From: Bacteroidales bacterium
GTDB taxonomy: Bacteria > Bacteroidota > Bacteroidia > Bacteroidales > GCA-2748055
Length of the DNA stretch: 64,000 nucleotides
Direction: 5' to 3'
Assembly (NCBI GenBank): GCA_021738565.1
Contig: JAIPBT010000001.1
Location: 87,015 to 151,014 of the forward strand
Program-made: the position numbers and the translations under genes
Shown here: positions 45,017 through 54,096 of the stretch, in pieces
How positions within the stretch are numbered: position 1 is the first letter of the stretch
Layout of the letters: each line of letters begins with the position of its first letter
Notes under the pieces: generated by a model
Told to the model about the DNA's origin: nothing
The model's input: only the letters and a program-made list of their open reading frames with translations
The model's database searches: none

Positions 45017-47281
45017 ATGAAAATATTTAAAATACTGTTACCTGCATTGATTTTAGTGCTGCTGGCAGGATGCAGCAACAACTCAAAAAAAGAAAATATT
45101 CAGGGGCCCTATGTCTGGAAAAACGTCACCACGGTGGGCGGGGGATTTGTTCCCGGGATCATTTTCCATCCCACCGAACAGGGAGTAAGGTATTGCCGCA
45201 CCGATATGGGTGGCGCCTATCGCTGGAACGGCAAAGCAGAGCGTTGGGAACCGCTGCTCGATTGGCTTTCTTATGACCAGATGAACCTCATGGGAGTTGA
45301 AAGCATTGCACTTGATCCTTCCGACCCCGGTAAGGTATACTTGGCATGCGGGACCTATACAAATTCCAACGCACCCGACGGTGCCATCCTCTGGTCGCAC
45401 GACCGCGGGCACACTTTTAACATTGTTCCGGTACCCTTCAAGATGGGGGGCAATGAGAACGGACGCGGCAACGGCGAACGAATGATGGTGGATCCCAACA
45501 ACCCGGATATCCTCTATTTGGGAACAAGAAAAAGCGGCCTCTGGCGAAGCACCGACGAGGCACGGACCTGGTCGCAGGTGACATCATTTCCTGACGTGAC
45601 GGAAAAACTGCCGGAGATCACCGACAGAAGGAACCGCTGGCAGGCAATGCAAAACATGGGAAGCGGTATTGTAACTGTCATTTTTGATCCCAACAGCAAA
45701 AAAAACGGGAAAAGCCAGGTAATTTATGCAGGTGTGTCCCTGATGAACAGGGAAAACTTCTATCTTTCCGAAGATGGCGGAGATAGCTGGGAGCCCGTCC
45801 CTGGACACCCGAAGGACTTCAGGATCACTCATGGCATTCTTGCTCCAGATGGAAACCTGTACCTTACCTACGGCGACAACCCCGGTCCTGCAAGAATGCG
45901 GAACGGGGCATGCTGGAAATTCAATGCTCAAACAGGTGAATGGTTTGATATTACCCCCGACAAACCGGAACCCGGAACCAACCGTGAATTTGGCTACGCC
46001 GCCGTATCAGTGGATGCCGCCGATCCGCAAACCCTGGTGGTCACAACCTACCACAGGTACAGTGCCGGCGGAGATGAAATATTCCGCAGTAAAGACGGGG
46101 GGAAAACATGGATACCGGTATTTGCAAGCGGAGTTGAATTCGACTATTCAAAAGCTCCCTACATACATCATACAGGTGTTCACTGGATGTTCGATATTGA
46201 GATCGATCCCAATGATCCTGATCATGCTTTGTTCACAACAGGGTACGGGGGACATGAAACATTCAACCTCACGGCAGCGGACCGGGGTGAAAAAGTAACG
46301 TGGCACATCATGAGTACCGGGATCGAAGAGACGGTGCCCCTGGAACTTCTGAGTCCTCCCGAAGGAGGCCAGGTGATCACTGCAATTGGCGATTACTGCG
46401 GCTTTGTGCATTATGACCTTGATAAACCCGTGCCGGAAGGATGCTTCGAAAATCCTCACTTCGGCAACACAAACGGAATTGCATGTGCAGAACTCCAGCC
46501 GGAGGTGATCGCGAGGGTGGGCATCGAAGCTGCCAATCCTTCAGATGAGAACATTGGCTATTCGATGGACGGAGGAAAAACATGGCAGCCCACTTCTTCC
46601 ATGCCGCTGCCCGGGGTAAGACATGGACATATCGCCGTGGGTTCCGACAGCAAGAACTGGATCTGGACACCACAGAGAAGCCCGGTATTTGCCACGTCAG
46701 ACCGGGGGGAAACCTGGGTACGGTCCGGTGGAATCCCGGAAAACCTGCGGGTGATCGCCGACAGGGTTGATCCATTGAAATTTTACGGACTCGACCTTTT
46801 TGAAGGAAAATTGTACATCAGTGATAATGGCGGACTTTCATTCACCGGGCATCCCCTGAAGCTGCCTGATGACATCCCTGAAACAAGGCAGGGACGCGGA
46901 GATTCCCGTGGGGGACAGGACCGGATCTATGCCACACCGGGGCGATCAGGGGACCTGTGGCTGGCTGCTTTCGACGGACTGTATCACACGGAAAATCCAC
47001 AGGAAGACTTTATCAAACTCCCCGGGGTTGAAGAGATCCATGCATTCGGATTTGGGAAATCTGCCCCGGACTCAGAAGATCCTGCCCTCTACCTGGTTGG
47101 AACAGTAGATGAAATTCGCGGCATCTTCCGATCCGAAGATTATGCAGGATCATGGCTCAGGATCAATGATGACGACCACGAATGGGGCCTGCTGATGCAC
47201 ATCACGGGGGATCCGAAAAAATTCGGAAGGGTTTACGTTGGAACACACGGACGGGGAACGATTTACGGCGACCCACTTTAG
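45017..47281 (+). CDS. GH74-like sialidase/propeller-fold glycosidase, lipoprotein
   Basis: 754 residues, lipoprotein signal LVLLAGCSNN. Two seven-bladed propellers of the GH74 type with BNR motifs (STDEARTW, SEDGGDSWEP, SKDGGKTWIP, SMDGGKTWQP, SDRGETWVRS). The N-terminal GGGFVPGIIFHPTEQGVRY plus RTDMGGAYRWNG carries the Asp that acts as catalytic acid/base in GH74 xyloglucanases, and LLDWLSYDQMNLMGVESIAL follows. The second catalytic Asp I cannot place. Activity on xyloglucan or another beta-glucan is likely, though in a fucose and sulfate operon it may have a different substrate. Last gene of the operon. Confidence 0.8.
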   Translation: MKIFKILLPALILVLLAGCSNNSKKENIQGPYVWKNVTTVGGGFVPGIIFHPTEQGVRYCRTDMGGAYRWNGKAERWEPLLDWLSYDQMNLMGVESIALDPSDPGKVYLACGTYTNSNAPDGAILWSHDRGHTFNIVPVPFKMGGNENGRGNGERMMVDPNNPDILYLGTRKSGLWRSTDEARTWSQVTSFPDVTEKLPEITDRRNRWQAMQNMGSGIVTVIFDPNSKKNGKSQVIYAGVSLMNRENFYLSEDGGDSWEPVPGHPKDFRITHGILAPDGNLYLTYGDNPGPARMRNGACWKFNAQTGEWFDITPDKPEPGTNREFGYAAVSVDAADPQTLVVTTYHRYSAGGDEIFRSKDGGKTWIPVFASGVEFDYSKAPYIHHTGVHWMFDIEIDPNDPDHALFTTGYGGHETFNLTAADRGEKVTWHIMSTGIEETVPLELLSPPEGGQVITAIGDYCGFVHYDLDKPVPEGCFENPHFGNTNGIACAELQPEVIARVGIEAANPSDENIGYSMDGGKTWQPTSSMPLPGVRHGHIAVGSDSKNWIWTPQRSPVFATSDRGETWVRSGGIPENLRVIADRVDPLKFYGLDLFEGKLYISDNGGLSFTGHPLKLPDDIPETRQGRGDSRGGQDRIYATPGRSGDLWLAAFDGLYHTENPQEDFIKLPGVEEIHAFGFGKSAPDSEDPALYLVGTVDEIRGIFRSEDYAGSWLRINDDDHEWGLLMHITGDPKKFGRVYVGTHGRGTIYGDPL

Positions 47282-47381
47282 CAGACCGGTCCGCGTACCG
47301 TCAGCTTATAAAAAGATGCCGGATTACCGGGAATGGAGACGAATGAAGCTGGATCAGCCATCTGGTCCCATTTCAAGTGGA

Positions 47382-49337
47382 CTAATACTGCGGCCTGCTG
47401 CCTTTCCTGTGTCTCTTTTTCGCAGTACCTGCCTTGCTGTTTTTGCCTGAATTGTAAGTGCCTTTCGGCTTGTAACCGGAATAACTGCCTTGAGTCAGGG
47501 TATCATCCCATGTATTTTCTTTTTTTACAGTACTTCTCCGGTCTGTTCTGCCACCGGTCGATTTCCCTGAACGCTGATCCCCGTAAGAAATGTTGCGGTC
47601 ATATGAAGGTCCGGCTTTGCCTTTCCTCTCAGCTATGCCCGCTCCCTGCGGCTTGTTGCCCGCAGGTTTCTCGTTCGACAGTTCTACCTTCACCTTCGTA
47701 CCATCGTGCCTGATATTCCTGCTGAATGACTGCATCACCAGTTGTTCCTGCTTGCGGTCTACTTCGAAGAAAGAGAATCCCTTCATAATATCGATCTTTC
47801 CGATATCAATTTGCCTGTCGCTGGTGGTATCCATCAATAGACCAATCAGCCTGGTGGGATTGATATCGTTCTTGCTCCCGATGTTTATATAAAACCGGCT
47901 GTAGTCCTTCTTTCCCCTGCTTCTCCTGTCCTCACGGGCATCGTTCCTGTTGCTGCTGCGCCTGTCTCTGCTAACCTCCCTATTTCTGCCGGACCCTTCT
48001 TGCCTGTCTGCCTGCACATTCAGGTCAGGCGCATTTTTATAATATTTCAGGAACCGGTTAAATTCCACCGATACAAACTTCTTGATCAGTTCTTCCTTGC
48101 TGAGCCAATCAAGCTTTTTATAGATTTCGGGAAGGAATTCATCAATCTGGTTGTCAGCAGTTTCTACCTGCTCCATAGTATTGACCAGGTTGAAAAGCTG
48201 CTTCTCGCATATCTCCTTTCCACCCGGGATCATGACACGACTGAATTTCTTTTTCGTTATCTTTTCCAGTTCCCTGATCTTCCCGGTCTCCCGCGTATGG
48301 ATGATCGAGATCGAAATCCCACTCTTCCCTGCCCTGCCGGTTCTTCCACTCCGGTGAATATACGCATCAAGGTCGTCCGGCATATTGTAATTGATCACAT
48401 GGGTAAGATCATCCACATCCAGTCCGCGTGCAGCCACATCCGTGGCAACCAACATCTGCAACTGTCTTTTCCTGAACCTGTTCATTACATGATCACGTTG
48501 TGCCTGGGAAAGGTCACCATGCAGCGCATCCGCATTGTAACCGTCGGTCATGAACTTATCCGCCACCTCCTTGGTCTCCCTGCGGGTCCTGCAAAATACG
48601 ATCCCGTATATGTCCGGATTCATATCCGCGATGCGCTTCAATACTTCGTAACGGTATTTGGCATGCGACATGTAATATTCATGCTCCACATTGTCAGCTC
48701 CTGCATTTTTTTTGCCTACAGAGATTTCCGCGGGCTCATGCATGTAATTGTTCGCGATCTGGTAGACCCCTTTCGGCATCGTGGCAGAGAACAACAGGGT
48801 TTGTTTTTCAGAAGGCGTACCTGAAAGAATGGCATCCAGTTCCTCCTTGAATCCCATTTGAAGCATCTCGTCCGCTTCATCAAGCACCAAAAACCTGATC
48901 TTCTGCACTTTCAATACCTTTCGATCGATCAAATCGCGTACCCTTCCCGGGGTACCGACAACGAACTGACCGCCTGAGCGCAACTGCCGGATCTGTTTCT
49001 CAGCAGGCGCTCCGCCATATACCGGGATCACATTAAATCCGTTAATGTATTTGGAAAAATCCTGAAGGTCGCTGGTGATCTGCATACACAATTCCCTTGT
49101 GGGACATAATACCAATGACTGTACCGACTTGTCTTCTGTGTCTGCTTTTTGGATCAACGGAAGACCAAAAGCCGCAGTCTTACCGGTTCCGGTCTGCGCA
49201 AGCGCAATAAGGTCCTGCGAATCAGCAAGGATCTTCGGAATTACCTCTTCCTGGATGGGGGTTGGTTCAATGAAACCAAGTTCATTGACAGCCCTTTGAA
49301 TGGGATCATCCAGTCCCATTTCATTAAATAATATCAT
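47382..49337 (-). CDS. DEAD-box RNA helicase (CsdA/DeaD type) with DbpA-like RNA-binding domain
   Basis: 651 residues from ATG 49337 (MILFNEMGLDDPIQRAVNEL), since the helicase Q-motif follows shortly; 45 more bases upstream add an unlikely extension. Motifs: AQTGTGKT (Walker A), PTRELCMQI, VLDEADEML, SATMP, and HRSGRTGRAG (VI). Residues about 480-545 form a DbpA-type RRM (FYINIGSKNDINPTRLIGLL, DIMKGFSFFEVDR). A Lys/Arg/Gly-rich tail (about 560-651) adds RNA contact. Role in ribosome assembly or mRNA turnover in the cold or under stress. Confidence 0.92.
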   Translation of the reverse strand: MILFNEMGLDDPIQRAVNELGFIEPTPIQEEVIPKILADSQDLIALAQTGTGKTAAFGLPLIQKADTEDKSVQSLVLCPTRELCMQITSDLQDFSKYINGFNVIPVYGGAPAEKQIRQLRSGGQFVVGTPGRVRDLIDRKVLKVQKIRFLVLDEADEMLQMGFKEELDAILSGTPSEKQTLLFSATMPKGVYQIANNYMHEPAEISVGKKNAGADNVEHEYYMSHAKYRYEVLKRIADMNPDIYGIVFCRTRRETKEVADKFMTDGYNADALHGDLSQAQRDHVMNRFRKRQLQMLVATDVAARGLDVDDLTHVINYNMPDDLDAYIHRSGRTGRAGKSGISISIIHTRETGKIRELEKITKKKFSRVMIPGGKEICEKQLFNLVNTMEQVETADNQIDEFLPEIYKKLDWLSKEELIKKFVSVEFNRFLKYYKNAPDLNVQADRQEGSGRNREVSRDRRSSNRNDAREDRRSRGKKDYSRFYINIGSKNDINPTRLIGLLMDTTSDRQIDIGKIDIMKGFSFFEVDRKQEQLVMQSFSRNIRHDGTKVKVELSNEKPAGNKPQGAGIAERKGKAGPSYDRNISYGDQRSGKSTGGRTDRRSTVKKENTWDDTLTQGSYSGYKPKGTYNSGKNSKAGTAKKRHRKGSRPQY

Positions 49338-49906
49338 TTTATCTGTTTTTATATACCGATCCGAAAAGGAAGCTGGTGACAAAAATAATCGGATTTTACC
49401 CCGTGGCCGGGAACACTTGCGCGGTATACAAAAACTCGGGTCTCCGTTGTCCTCTTTAAATCGAGCCGCGAAGGTAAGATAATTTACATGACAATTACCA
49501 TCAAATGATAAAAATATTAATTAGTGCTTGCAAGAACCGGGTTTACGAGCCCAGCGAAGCTAAAACGCCAATCCGGACAGCAAAGTCACCAAATATAAAA
49601 GTCACTCGCAGCAAAGGCTGCAGCATTACAAACAGATGAATGGAAGGACAGGGATGCACTGAAATATGAGCTAAAAAACACAAGTGCGCCATTATGACGT
49701 AATTAACTGCAGAATACTGCCATATTGGCGCTTTATCAACAGTTTTTCCAACAGGTGTTCAAATTTTATGTGGATATATCTTATTGTTTTTCAATTCTTT
49801 AAATAATATGCGCAAACAATCGGCACACGGTATGGCATTGCATTTGATTTACCTTGGGTGAGAACAAAAAAACATTGTTTAACCAAAAAATAAGGAGGAA
49901 AATACC
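49338..49906. other. 569-base spacer between helicase and hsp20
   Basis: No gene. From 49521 it holds the repeat end TTAGTGCTTGCAAGAA and further parts of a structured repeat (AACGCCAAT near 49566, ATTGGCGC near 49723). The hsp20 5' region after 49760 is AT-rich, with TACCTTGG near 49851 as a one-mismatch -7 box. Confidence 0.5.
49521..49536 (+). repeat. Left outer inverted-repeat end flanking hsp20
   Basis: TTAGTGCTTGCAAGAA is the exact reverse complement of 50831-50846, so hsp20 and its 3' repeats lie between inverted 16-base copies 1.3 kb apart. AATATTAA precedes the left copy and AATATTT the right copy (same strand sense), so similarity extends outward. Confidence 0.7.
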
Positions 49907-50359
49907 ATGACACTAGCAAAATTATCAAACAAATGGTCGCCGTCATTTCCTTCATTAATAGATAAATTTTTTGAAGGAGATATGATGGACTGGAACTACT
50001 CGAACTTTGCAGGATCTGATTCAACATTACCTGCAGTGAACATAAAGGAAAATGCAGATGAATATGAGATCGAGGTAGCCGCTCCCGGAATGGAGAAAAA
50101 GGATTTCAACATCAACTACGACAACGGTCGACTTACCATCTCATCCGAAAAAGAGAACAAGAAAGAGGTAAAGGAGCACGAAACCGTTGCACGCCGTGAG
50201 TTCAGCTACCAGTCATTCCAGCGTTCCTTTACAGTATCTGAGAATGCAGTGAATGCCGACAATATCCAGGCAAAGTATGACAACGGTATCCTGAAAATCA
50301 GTCTGCCAAAACGTGAAGAGATAAAACCAAAGCCTACAAAACAGATCAAGATCTCATAA
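49907..50359 (+). CDS. Hsp20/alpha-crystallin small heat-shock protein
   Basis: 150 residues. AAGGAGGA at 49892-49899 with 7-8 bases to the ATG is a strong ribosome-binding site. The alpha-crystallin domain runs about 40-135 (PAVNIKENADEYEIEVAAPG, MEKKDFNINYDNGRLTISSE, REFSYQSFQRSFTVSENA) with the closing NGILKISLPKREE and a C-terminal I-x-I-like KQIKIS. It holds unfolded proteins as an ATP-independent chaperone. Alone in its transcription unit, with a clear terminator behind it. Confidence 0.93.
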   Translation: MTLAKLSNKWSPSFPSLIDKFFEGDMMDWNYSNFAGSDSTLPAVNIKENADEYEIEVAAPGMEKKDFNINYDNGRLTISSEKENKKEVKEHETVARREFSYQSFQRSFTVSENAVNADNIQAKYDNGILKISLPKREEIKPKPTKQIKIS

Positions 50360-50405
50360 GCATTTTGAATGCGAATTGATCTTAGCGGCAGACTGTAATG
50401 ACATT

Positions 50406-50452
50406 GAACTCCGCAGTGGTGATCCATCATACTCACAGCTGCGGAGTTCTTT
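50406..50452 (+). terminator. Intrinsic terminator of hsp20
   Basis: GAACTCCGCAG (50406-50416) pairs perfectly with CTGCGGAGTTC (50439-50449), loop 22 bases, followed by TTTATT. 47 bases after the hsp20 stop. Confidence 0.75.
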
Positions 50453-50474
50453 ATTCTCTGCCAGGCAAGATTGT

Positions 50475-50640
50475 CACGCAGATTTTCAATCGCAAAATCT
50501 GCCTGCGGCGAATACGCGGAAAACACAAACAACCGCGTACGCATTAATCTGTGTATCCGCCGCAGGCGGATTCTGCGAGAACCAAAAATCAACTGCGTCT
50601 TCTGCGTTTGCGCTTGCGCAATCTGCGAGAAACCAAAACC
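50475..50640 (+). repeat. Two-part dispersed repeat, copy 2, with TCTGCG-rich extension
   Basis: Carries CACGCAGATTTTCAATCG (50475-50492) and the 44-base segment at 50553-50596 shared with copy 1 near 38 kb; TCCGCCGCAGGCGGA is a perfect palindrome here. Further TCTGCG and TGCGTT phrases follow (50597-50640). Confidence 0.75.
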
Positions 50641-50710
50641 AGATACCGCGGGAACCAAATCATTCCAAAATTCCCTAACCCTTTTAAATAGTGTCAGAAA
50701 GAAAACTCAT

Positions 50711-50850
50711 ATTATTTAGCAGTGCTTGATAAGAAAGCGACAAGAGCAAGGCCTGCGATGACTGAAAAACAGGAGTTTACTGATCGTAAATGACTGTTTT
50801 GAAGTCAAGCATAACGCAGCTATTGGCGTTTTCTTGCAAGCACTAAATAT
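50711..50850. repeat. Hairpin element with TTTAGTGCTTG ends
   Basis: The left end ATTATTTAGCAGTGCTTG (50711-50728) is a near inverted copy of the right end CAAGCACTAAATAT (50837-50850). An inner pair GGCCTGCG (50750-50757)/CGCAGC (50815-50820) continues the fold. It shares the words CAAGGCCTGCGA and TAACGCAGC with the element at 63494-63650. No reading frame. Looks like a MITE-like or other structured intergenic repeat. Confidence 0.6.
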
Positions 50851-50865
50851 TTTTCCGTACTTTGG
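50834..50865 (+). promoter_or_regulatory. Weak promoter candidate for the amidohydrolase gene
   Basis: TTG at 50834-50836, 21 bases, then TACTTTGG (seven of eight matches). If used, the repeat element supplies the -33 box. The leader would be about 30 bases. Confidence 0.3.
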
Positions 50866-50901
50866 AACCATACATCCATTTACCCAACCTCAGTTACCGC
50901 C

Positions 50902-52008
50902 ATGAAAAAAGGAACACCCATTTTTGGCTCCATGATCCTGGTTATTTTGATCACTGCATGTAGCGGTGATGTAAAAAACCAGGAAAAAGAAGACTCACCC
51001 ATCACAGAGACACTGCTTCTGAAGAACTTCAAACCTCGTTCGATCTATAACCTGACTGAGACACTCGTAGAAAAGGCAAAGTATCCCATCATTGATATGC
51101 ACTCGCATGTGTATGCAAAGAACAGTGATGAGGTGAGCCAGTGGGTGGAAACCATGGATGCTGTTGGAATTGAAAAGACGGTCATTCTCAGTCATCTTCA
51201 TGGACCGGACTTTGATTCGGTGGTTGATATGTATTCCGGTTATCCCGACCGGTTTGACATCTGGTGCGGCATCGATTATTCGGCTTGCGAGACAGACAGT
51301 TTCCACCGGACTGCAATTGCTGAATTGAAGAGATGTGTTGAGAAAGGCGCAAAAGGAGTGGGCGAACTGGGTGACAAGGGAAAAGGATTGTTTTACAGCA
51401 AGCCGCCTGCATGGGGCATGCATCCCGATGACGACCGCATGGTTGCAATATGGCGTGCGGTTGCAGAACTTGGATTGCCTGTTAACCTGCATGTTGCAGA
51501 CCCGAAATGGATGTATGAGAAAATGGATTCCACGAACGACGGCATGATGAATGCATTCAAGTGGAGGCTTGACAACCAGGAAGGCATCAGGGACCACGGG
51601 GAAATGATGGATATCCTGGAGAGAACACTTCAAAAGAATCCCAATACCACTTTTGTGGCCTGCCATTTCGCCAATTGCTCATACGACCTTTCCATCGCGG
51701 GAAGACTACTCGATACCTATCCAAATCTTTACCTCGACAACAGCGCGCGCTATGCAGAAGTTTCAGCCATTCCGCGTGCAGCAGGAAAATTCTATACAGC
51801 GTATCAGGACAGGATCCTTTATGGTACAGATATGGGACGAAGTCTGAACATGTACCGGATGACGTTCAGGTTGATGGAAACGGCCGACGAACACCTCTAT
51901 TTGCCATACAACTCATACCACTGGCCTTTGCATGCACTGGACCTGCCGGATGAAGTGCTTGAAAAAGTATACCGGAAAAATGCTGCAAAGATCATGCGGG
52001 ATTCATAA
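50902..52008 (+). CDS. Amidohydrolase-family lipoprotein
   Basis: 368 residues; lipoprotein signal VILITACSGD (Cys 20). A metal-dependent TIM-barrel of the amidohydrolase-2 type: IIDMHSHVY (HxH), GELGDKGKG, NLHVADP, FVACHFAN and the C-terminal ILYGTDMGRSL with the last metal Asp. The family includes lactonases and decarboxylases; as an exported copy it may open lactones or cleave a sugar acid in the periplasm. Followed 27 bases later by an SGNH hydrolase, probably one operon. Confidence 0.78.
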   Translation: MKKGTPIFGSMILVILITACSGDVKNQEKEDSPITETLLLKNFKPRSIYNLTETLVEKAKYPIIDMHSHVYAKNSDEVSQWVETMDAVGIEKTVILSHLHGPDFDSVVDMYSGYPDRFDIWCGIDYSACETDSFHRTAIAELKRCVEKGAKGVGELGDKGKGLFYSKPPAWGMHPDDDRMVAIWRAVAELGLPVNLHVADPKWMYEKMDSTNDGMMNAFKWRLDNQEGIRDHGEMMDILERTLQKNPNTTFVACHFANCSYDLSIAGRLLDTYPNLYLDNSARYAEVSAIPRAAGKFYTAYQDRILYGTDMGRSLNMYRMTFRLMETADEHLYLPYNSYHWPLHALDLPDEVLEKVYRKNAAKIMRDS

Positions 52009-52035
52009 CAACAAAAAAACTTAATACCCGATCAT

Positions 52036-52872
52036 ATGAAAAAGGAGGAAAACAATTCAAACAAAAAATATTCCCGGAGGAAATTCTTCAGGAATGCAGG
52101 CATAGGAACATTGTCGCTGGCAGGAATGCCACTGATTGCAAGGGGCACACCTTATGAAGTTCCAGAGGACCTCAGAAATGCAAATTTTTTCCCGGCAGGG
52201 GCCACCATCCTTTTCCAGGGTGATTCGATCACCGATGCAGGAAGAAATAAAAACCAACAATTTCCTAACCATGGAAATTCTTTCGGAACCGGCTATGCAA
52301 TGCTTATCGCCGCGCGGCTTTTGGGTGAAATGCCAGCCAAGGGACTCACCATATACAACCGTGGGATCAGCGGTAACAAGGTATATCAATTGGCAGACAG
52401 GTGGCAGGAGGATTGCCTGGACCTTGAGCCCGATATTCTCAGCATCCTGATCGGGGTCAACGATTACTGGCACAGGAGAAACGGCAATTACGACGGTACA
52501 CCCGGAATCTATGAAAATGATTACCGCAAACTACTGGAGCGTACCAGGAAGGCCCTTCCGGAAATCAGGCTGGTGATCTGTGAACCATTTATCCTGCCCG
52601 GTACCAGCGCAGTAGATGAATCATGGGAGGAGCCGTTCAGACCCTACCAGAAGATAGCTCAAAAACTTGCAAAAGAATTCGAAGCAGTATGGGTACCCTA
52701 CCAGAAGGCATTCTCTACGGCAGCAAAAAAGGCCCCGGCAACATACTGGACCGGCGACGGGGTGCACCCATCCATGGCAGGGGCACAGTTGATGGCGAAT
52801 ACATGGCTCAACAACCTGCCTGAAGGTCCTTCCCGAAAACCGGGAGCCACTTCACCAAAAAACCTGCTCTGA
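52036..52872 (+). CDS. Tat-exported SGNH/GDSL hydrolase
   Basis: 278 residues with a Tat signal (KYSRRKFFRNAGIGTLSLAG, about 11-30). SGNH blocks: FQGDSITD (Ser nucleophile), NRGISGN (Gly), GVNDYWH (Asn) and DGVHPSMAG (Asp-His). These enzymes are esterases, often removing acetyl groups from carbohydrates. Residues after about 265 are a loose tail. Together with the upstream amidohydrolase it may process acylated sugars. Confidence 0.88.
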   Translation: MKKEENNSNKKYSRRKFFRNAGIGTLSLAGMPLIARGTPYEVPEDLRNANFFPAGATILFQGDSITDAGRNKNQQFPNHGNSFGTGYAMLIAARLLGEMPAKGLTIYNRGISGNKVYQLADRWQEDCLDLEPDILSILIGVNDYWHRRNGNYDGTPGIYENDYRKLLERTRKALPEIRLVICEPFILPGTSAVDESWEEPFRPYQKIAQKLAKEFEAVWVPYQKAFSTAAKKAPATYWTGDGVHPSMAGAQLMANTWLNNLPEGPSRKPGATSPKNLL

Positions 52873-53267
52873 GAGGCACAAAGAGAAGCCTTAACGCGAC
52901 CAAAGGGAGCCTACACAAAGGTTATGGAGGACAAAGGAGGGTAGGAGATTTGGGGACTGGGAGAAGGGGGAGGACAGTGGGACGGTGAGACGGTGAGACA
53001 GTGTGGTATAAAACTATCTCAATGCTTTGAATACCATCAGTCCTTCGACAAGCTCAGTAGACGAAGCTCTTGGCTATGTTTTTCCCGCCAATTTCTTCCT
53101 CTCCCTTTCACCCCCTCTACCCTTCACCCTTTTCTTCTCTGGGGTTCTTAGTGTTACCCAGCTAACCAGCAACCAAATGTTCGGGCCATTCCAAATATAT
53201 ATATTTAATTCGCTATTAATATATATATATATTTTTTTATAAAAATTTTTCTCACTAATTTTCTTTT
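52873..53267. repeat. Repeat-rich intergenic region upstream of the DUF134 cluster
   Basis: No gene. It holds ACAAAGGAG-type degenerate repeats (52911-52941), four octamers GACAGTGG GACGGTGA GACGGTGA GACAGTGT (52973-53004), the widespread TCCTTCGACAAGCTCAG word (53041-53057), and an AT-only inverted repeat at about 53193-53237 (AATATATATATTTAAT against ATTAATATATATATATT). Confidence 0.65.
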
Positions 53268-53290
53268 TGAGAATATTCTCATTATATTTG
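53268..53290 (+). promoter_or_regulatory. Palindromic operator plus -7 box of the DUF134/NifX/MinD cluster
   Basis: TGAGAATATTCTCA at 53268-53281 is a perfect 14-base palindrome; a half-site TTCTCA occurs just upstream (53249-53254). Directly after it comes TATATTTG at 53283-53290, a perfect -7 box. A repressor bound at the palindrome would block the polymerase. The first gene starts at 53314. The DUF134 protein, a helix-turn-helix type, is a candidate binder, by inference. Confidence 0.6.
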
Positions 53291-53313
53291 TACAGGGAAA
53301 ACCTGATTTACAG

Positions 53314-53727
53314 ATGCCCAGGAGAAGGAAATTAAGAAAGATCGTTGCCCCGCCGGGATTCAGGGGGTACAAACCCTATGGTTTTCGCGGGGGCAGGAAC
53401 AACGGACATGTGGACCTGTTGTACGAGGAGTACGAAGCCATCAAGCTGGTCGATTATGACCTGATGAACCACCTGGAAGCAAGCAGTCTGATGGGAATCT
53501 CCCGACCTACATTCGCCAGGATCTATGAAAGTGCAAGGAGGAAAATTGCGCAGGCACTGGCCGAATCCAGGGAGATCAGGACGGTCTACGGGAATGCATA
53601 CATGGACAAAACCTGGTACATCTGCAACGATTGCAATGCCAGGTTCACCATACCGGACAGCATAAACCACTACACGTGTGCCATCTGCAAATCAGAAAAT
53701 ATCAGTTCAGTGACCAGCAACAATTAA
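53314..53727 (+). CDS. DUF134 helix-turn-helix protein with C-terminal zinc ribbon
   Basis: 137 residues. The DUF134 part (1-100) shows PRRRKLRKIVAPPGFRGYKP, YEEYEAIKLVDYDLMNHLEA and the sigma-70-region-4-like helix-turn-helix SSLMGISRPTFARIYESARR. A rubredoxin-like zinc or iron knuckle follows: CNDCNAR...CAICKSE (about 109-129). DUF134 genes are typically found beside NifX/MinD-ferredoxin genes in anaerobes and methanogens, as here. It is probably the regulator of this cluster. Confidence 0.88.
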   Translation: MPRRRKLRKIVAPPGFRGYKPYGFRGGRNNGHVDLLYEEYEAIKLVDYDLMNHLEASSLMGISRPTFARIYESARRKIAQALAESREIRTVYGNAYMDKTWYICNDCNARFTIPDSINHYTCAICKSENISSVTSNN

Positions 53728-53739
53728 ACAAAACAGAAT

Positions 53740-54054
53740 ATGAAGACGATTATCACATCTGCAGGCAACAAACTGTCATCCCAATTTGAGCTGCGCTTCG
53801 GAAGGGCAGAATGGTTCTGTCTGTATGACGAAGAGTCCGGAAAAACAAGCTTCCATGAGAACATGCATATAGACGACGGGCACGGTGCCGGTCCGAAAGC
53901 AGCAGAAAAAGCCTATGAGCTTGGAGCTGCAAAAGTGATCTCAGGTGATTTCGGTCCGAAAGCAAAAGATATCCTCACCCAGATGGATATCCAGATGGTA
54001 ATCGTCGACAACGACAACCAGACAGTGAAAGATATAATTAACATGATTAAATAA
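53740..54054 (+). CDS. NifX/NifB-C-terminal-like cofactor-binding protein (copy 1)
   Basis: 104 residues with the NifB/NifX fold (dinitrogenase iron-molybdenum cofactor biosynthesis family): LSSQFELRFGRAEWFCLYDE, MHIDDGHGAGPKAAEKAYEL and GAAKVISGDFGPKAKDIL. Family members carry Fe-S-metal clusters; there are no nif genes in the window, so a role in nitrogen fixation is unlikely. 12 bases after the DUF134 gene. Confidence 0.87.
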   Translation: MKTIITSAGNKLSSQFELRFGRAEWFCLYDEESGKTSFHENMHIDDGHGAGPKAAEKAYELGAAKVISGDFGPKAKDILTQMDIQMVIVDNDNQTVKDIINMIK

Positions 54055-54096
54055 CTGGCTATTGGCCCCTGGCCCTTGGCCCCAAAATCAACAATT

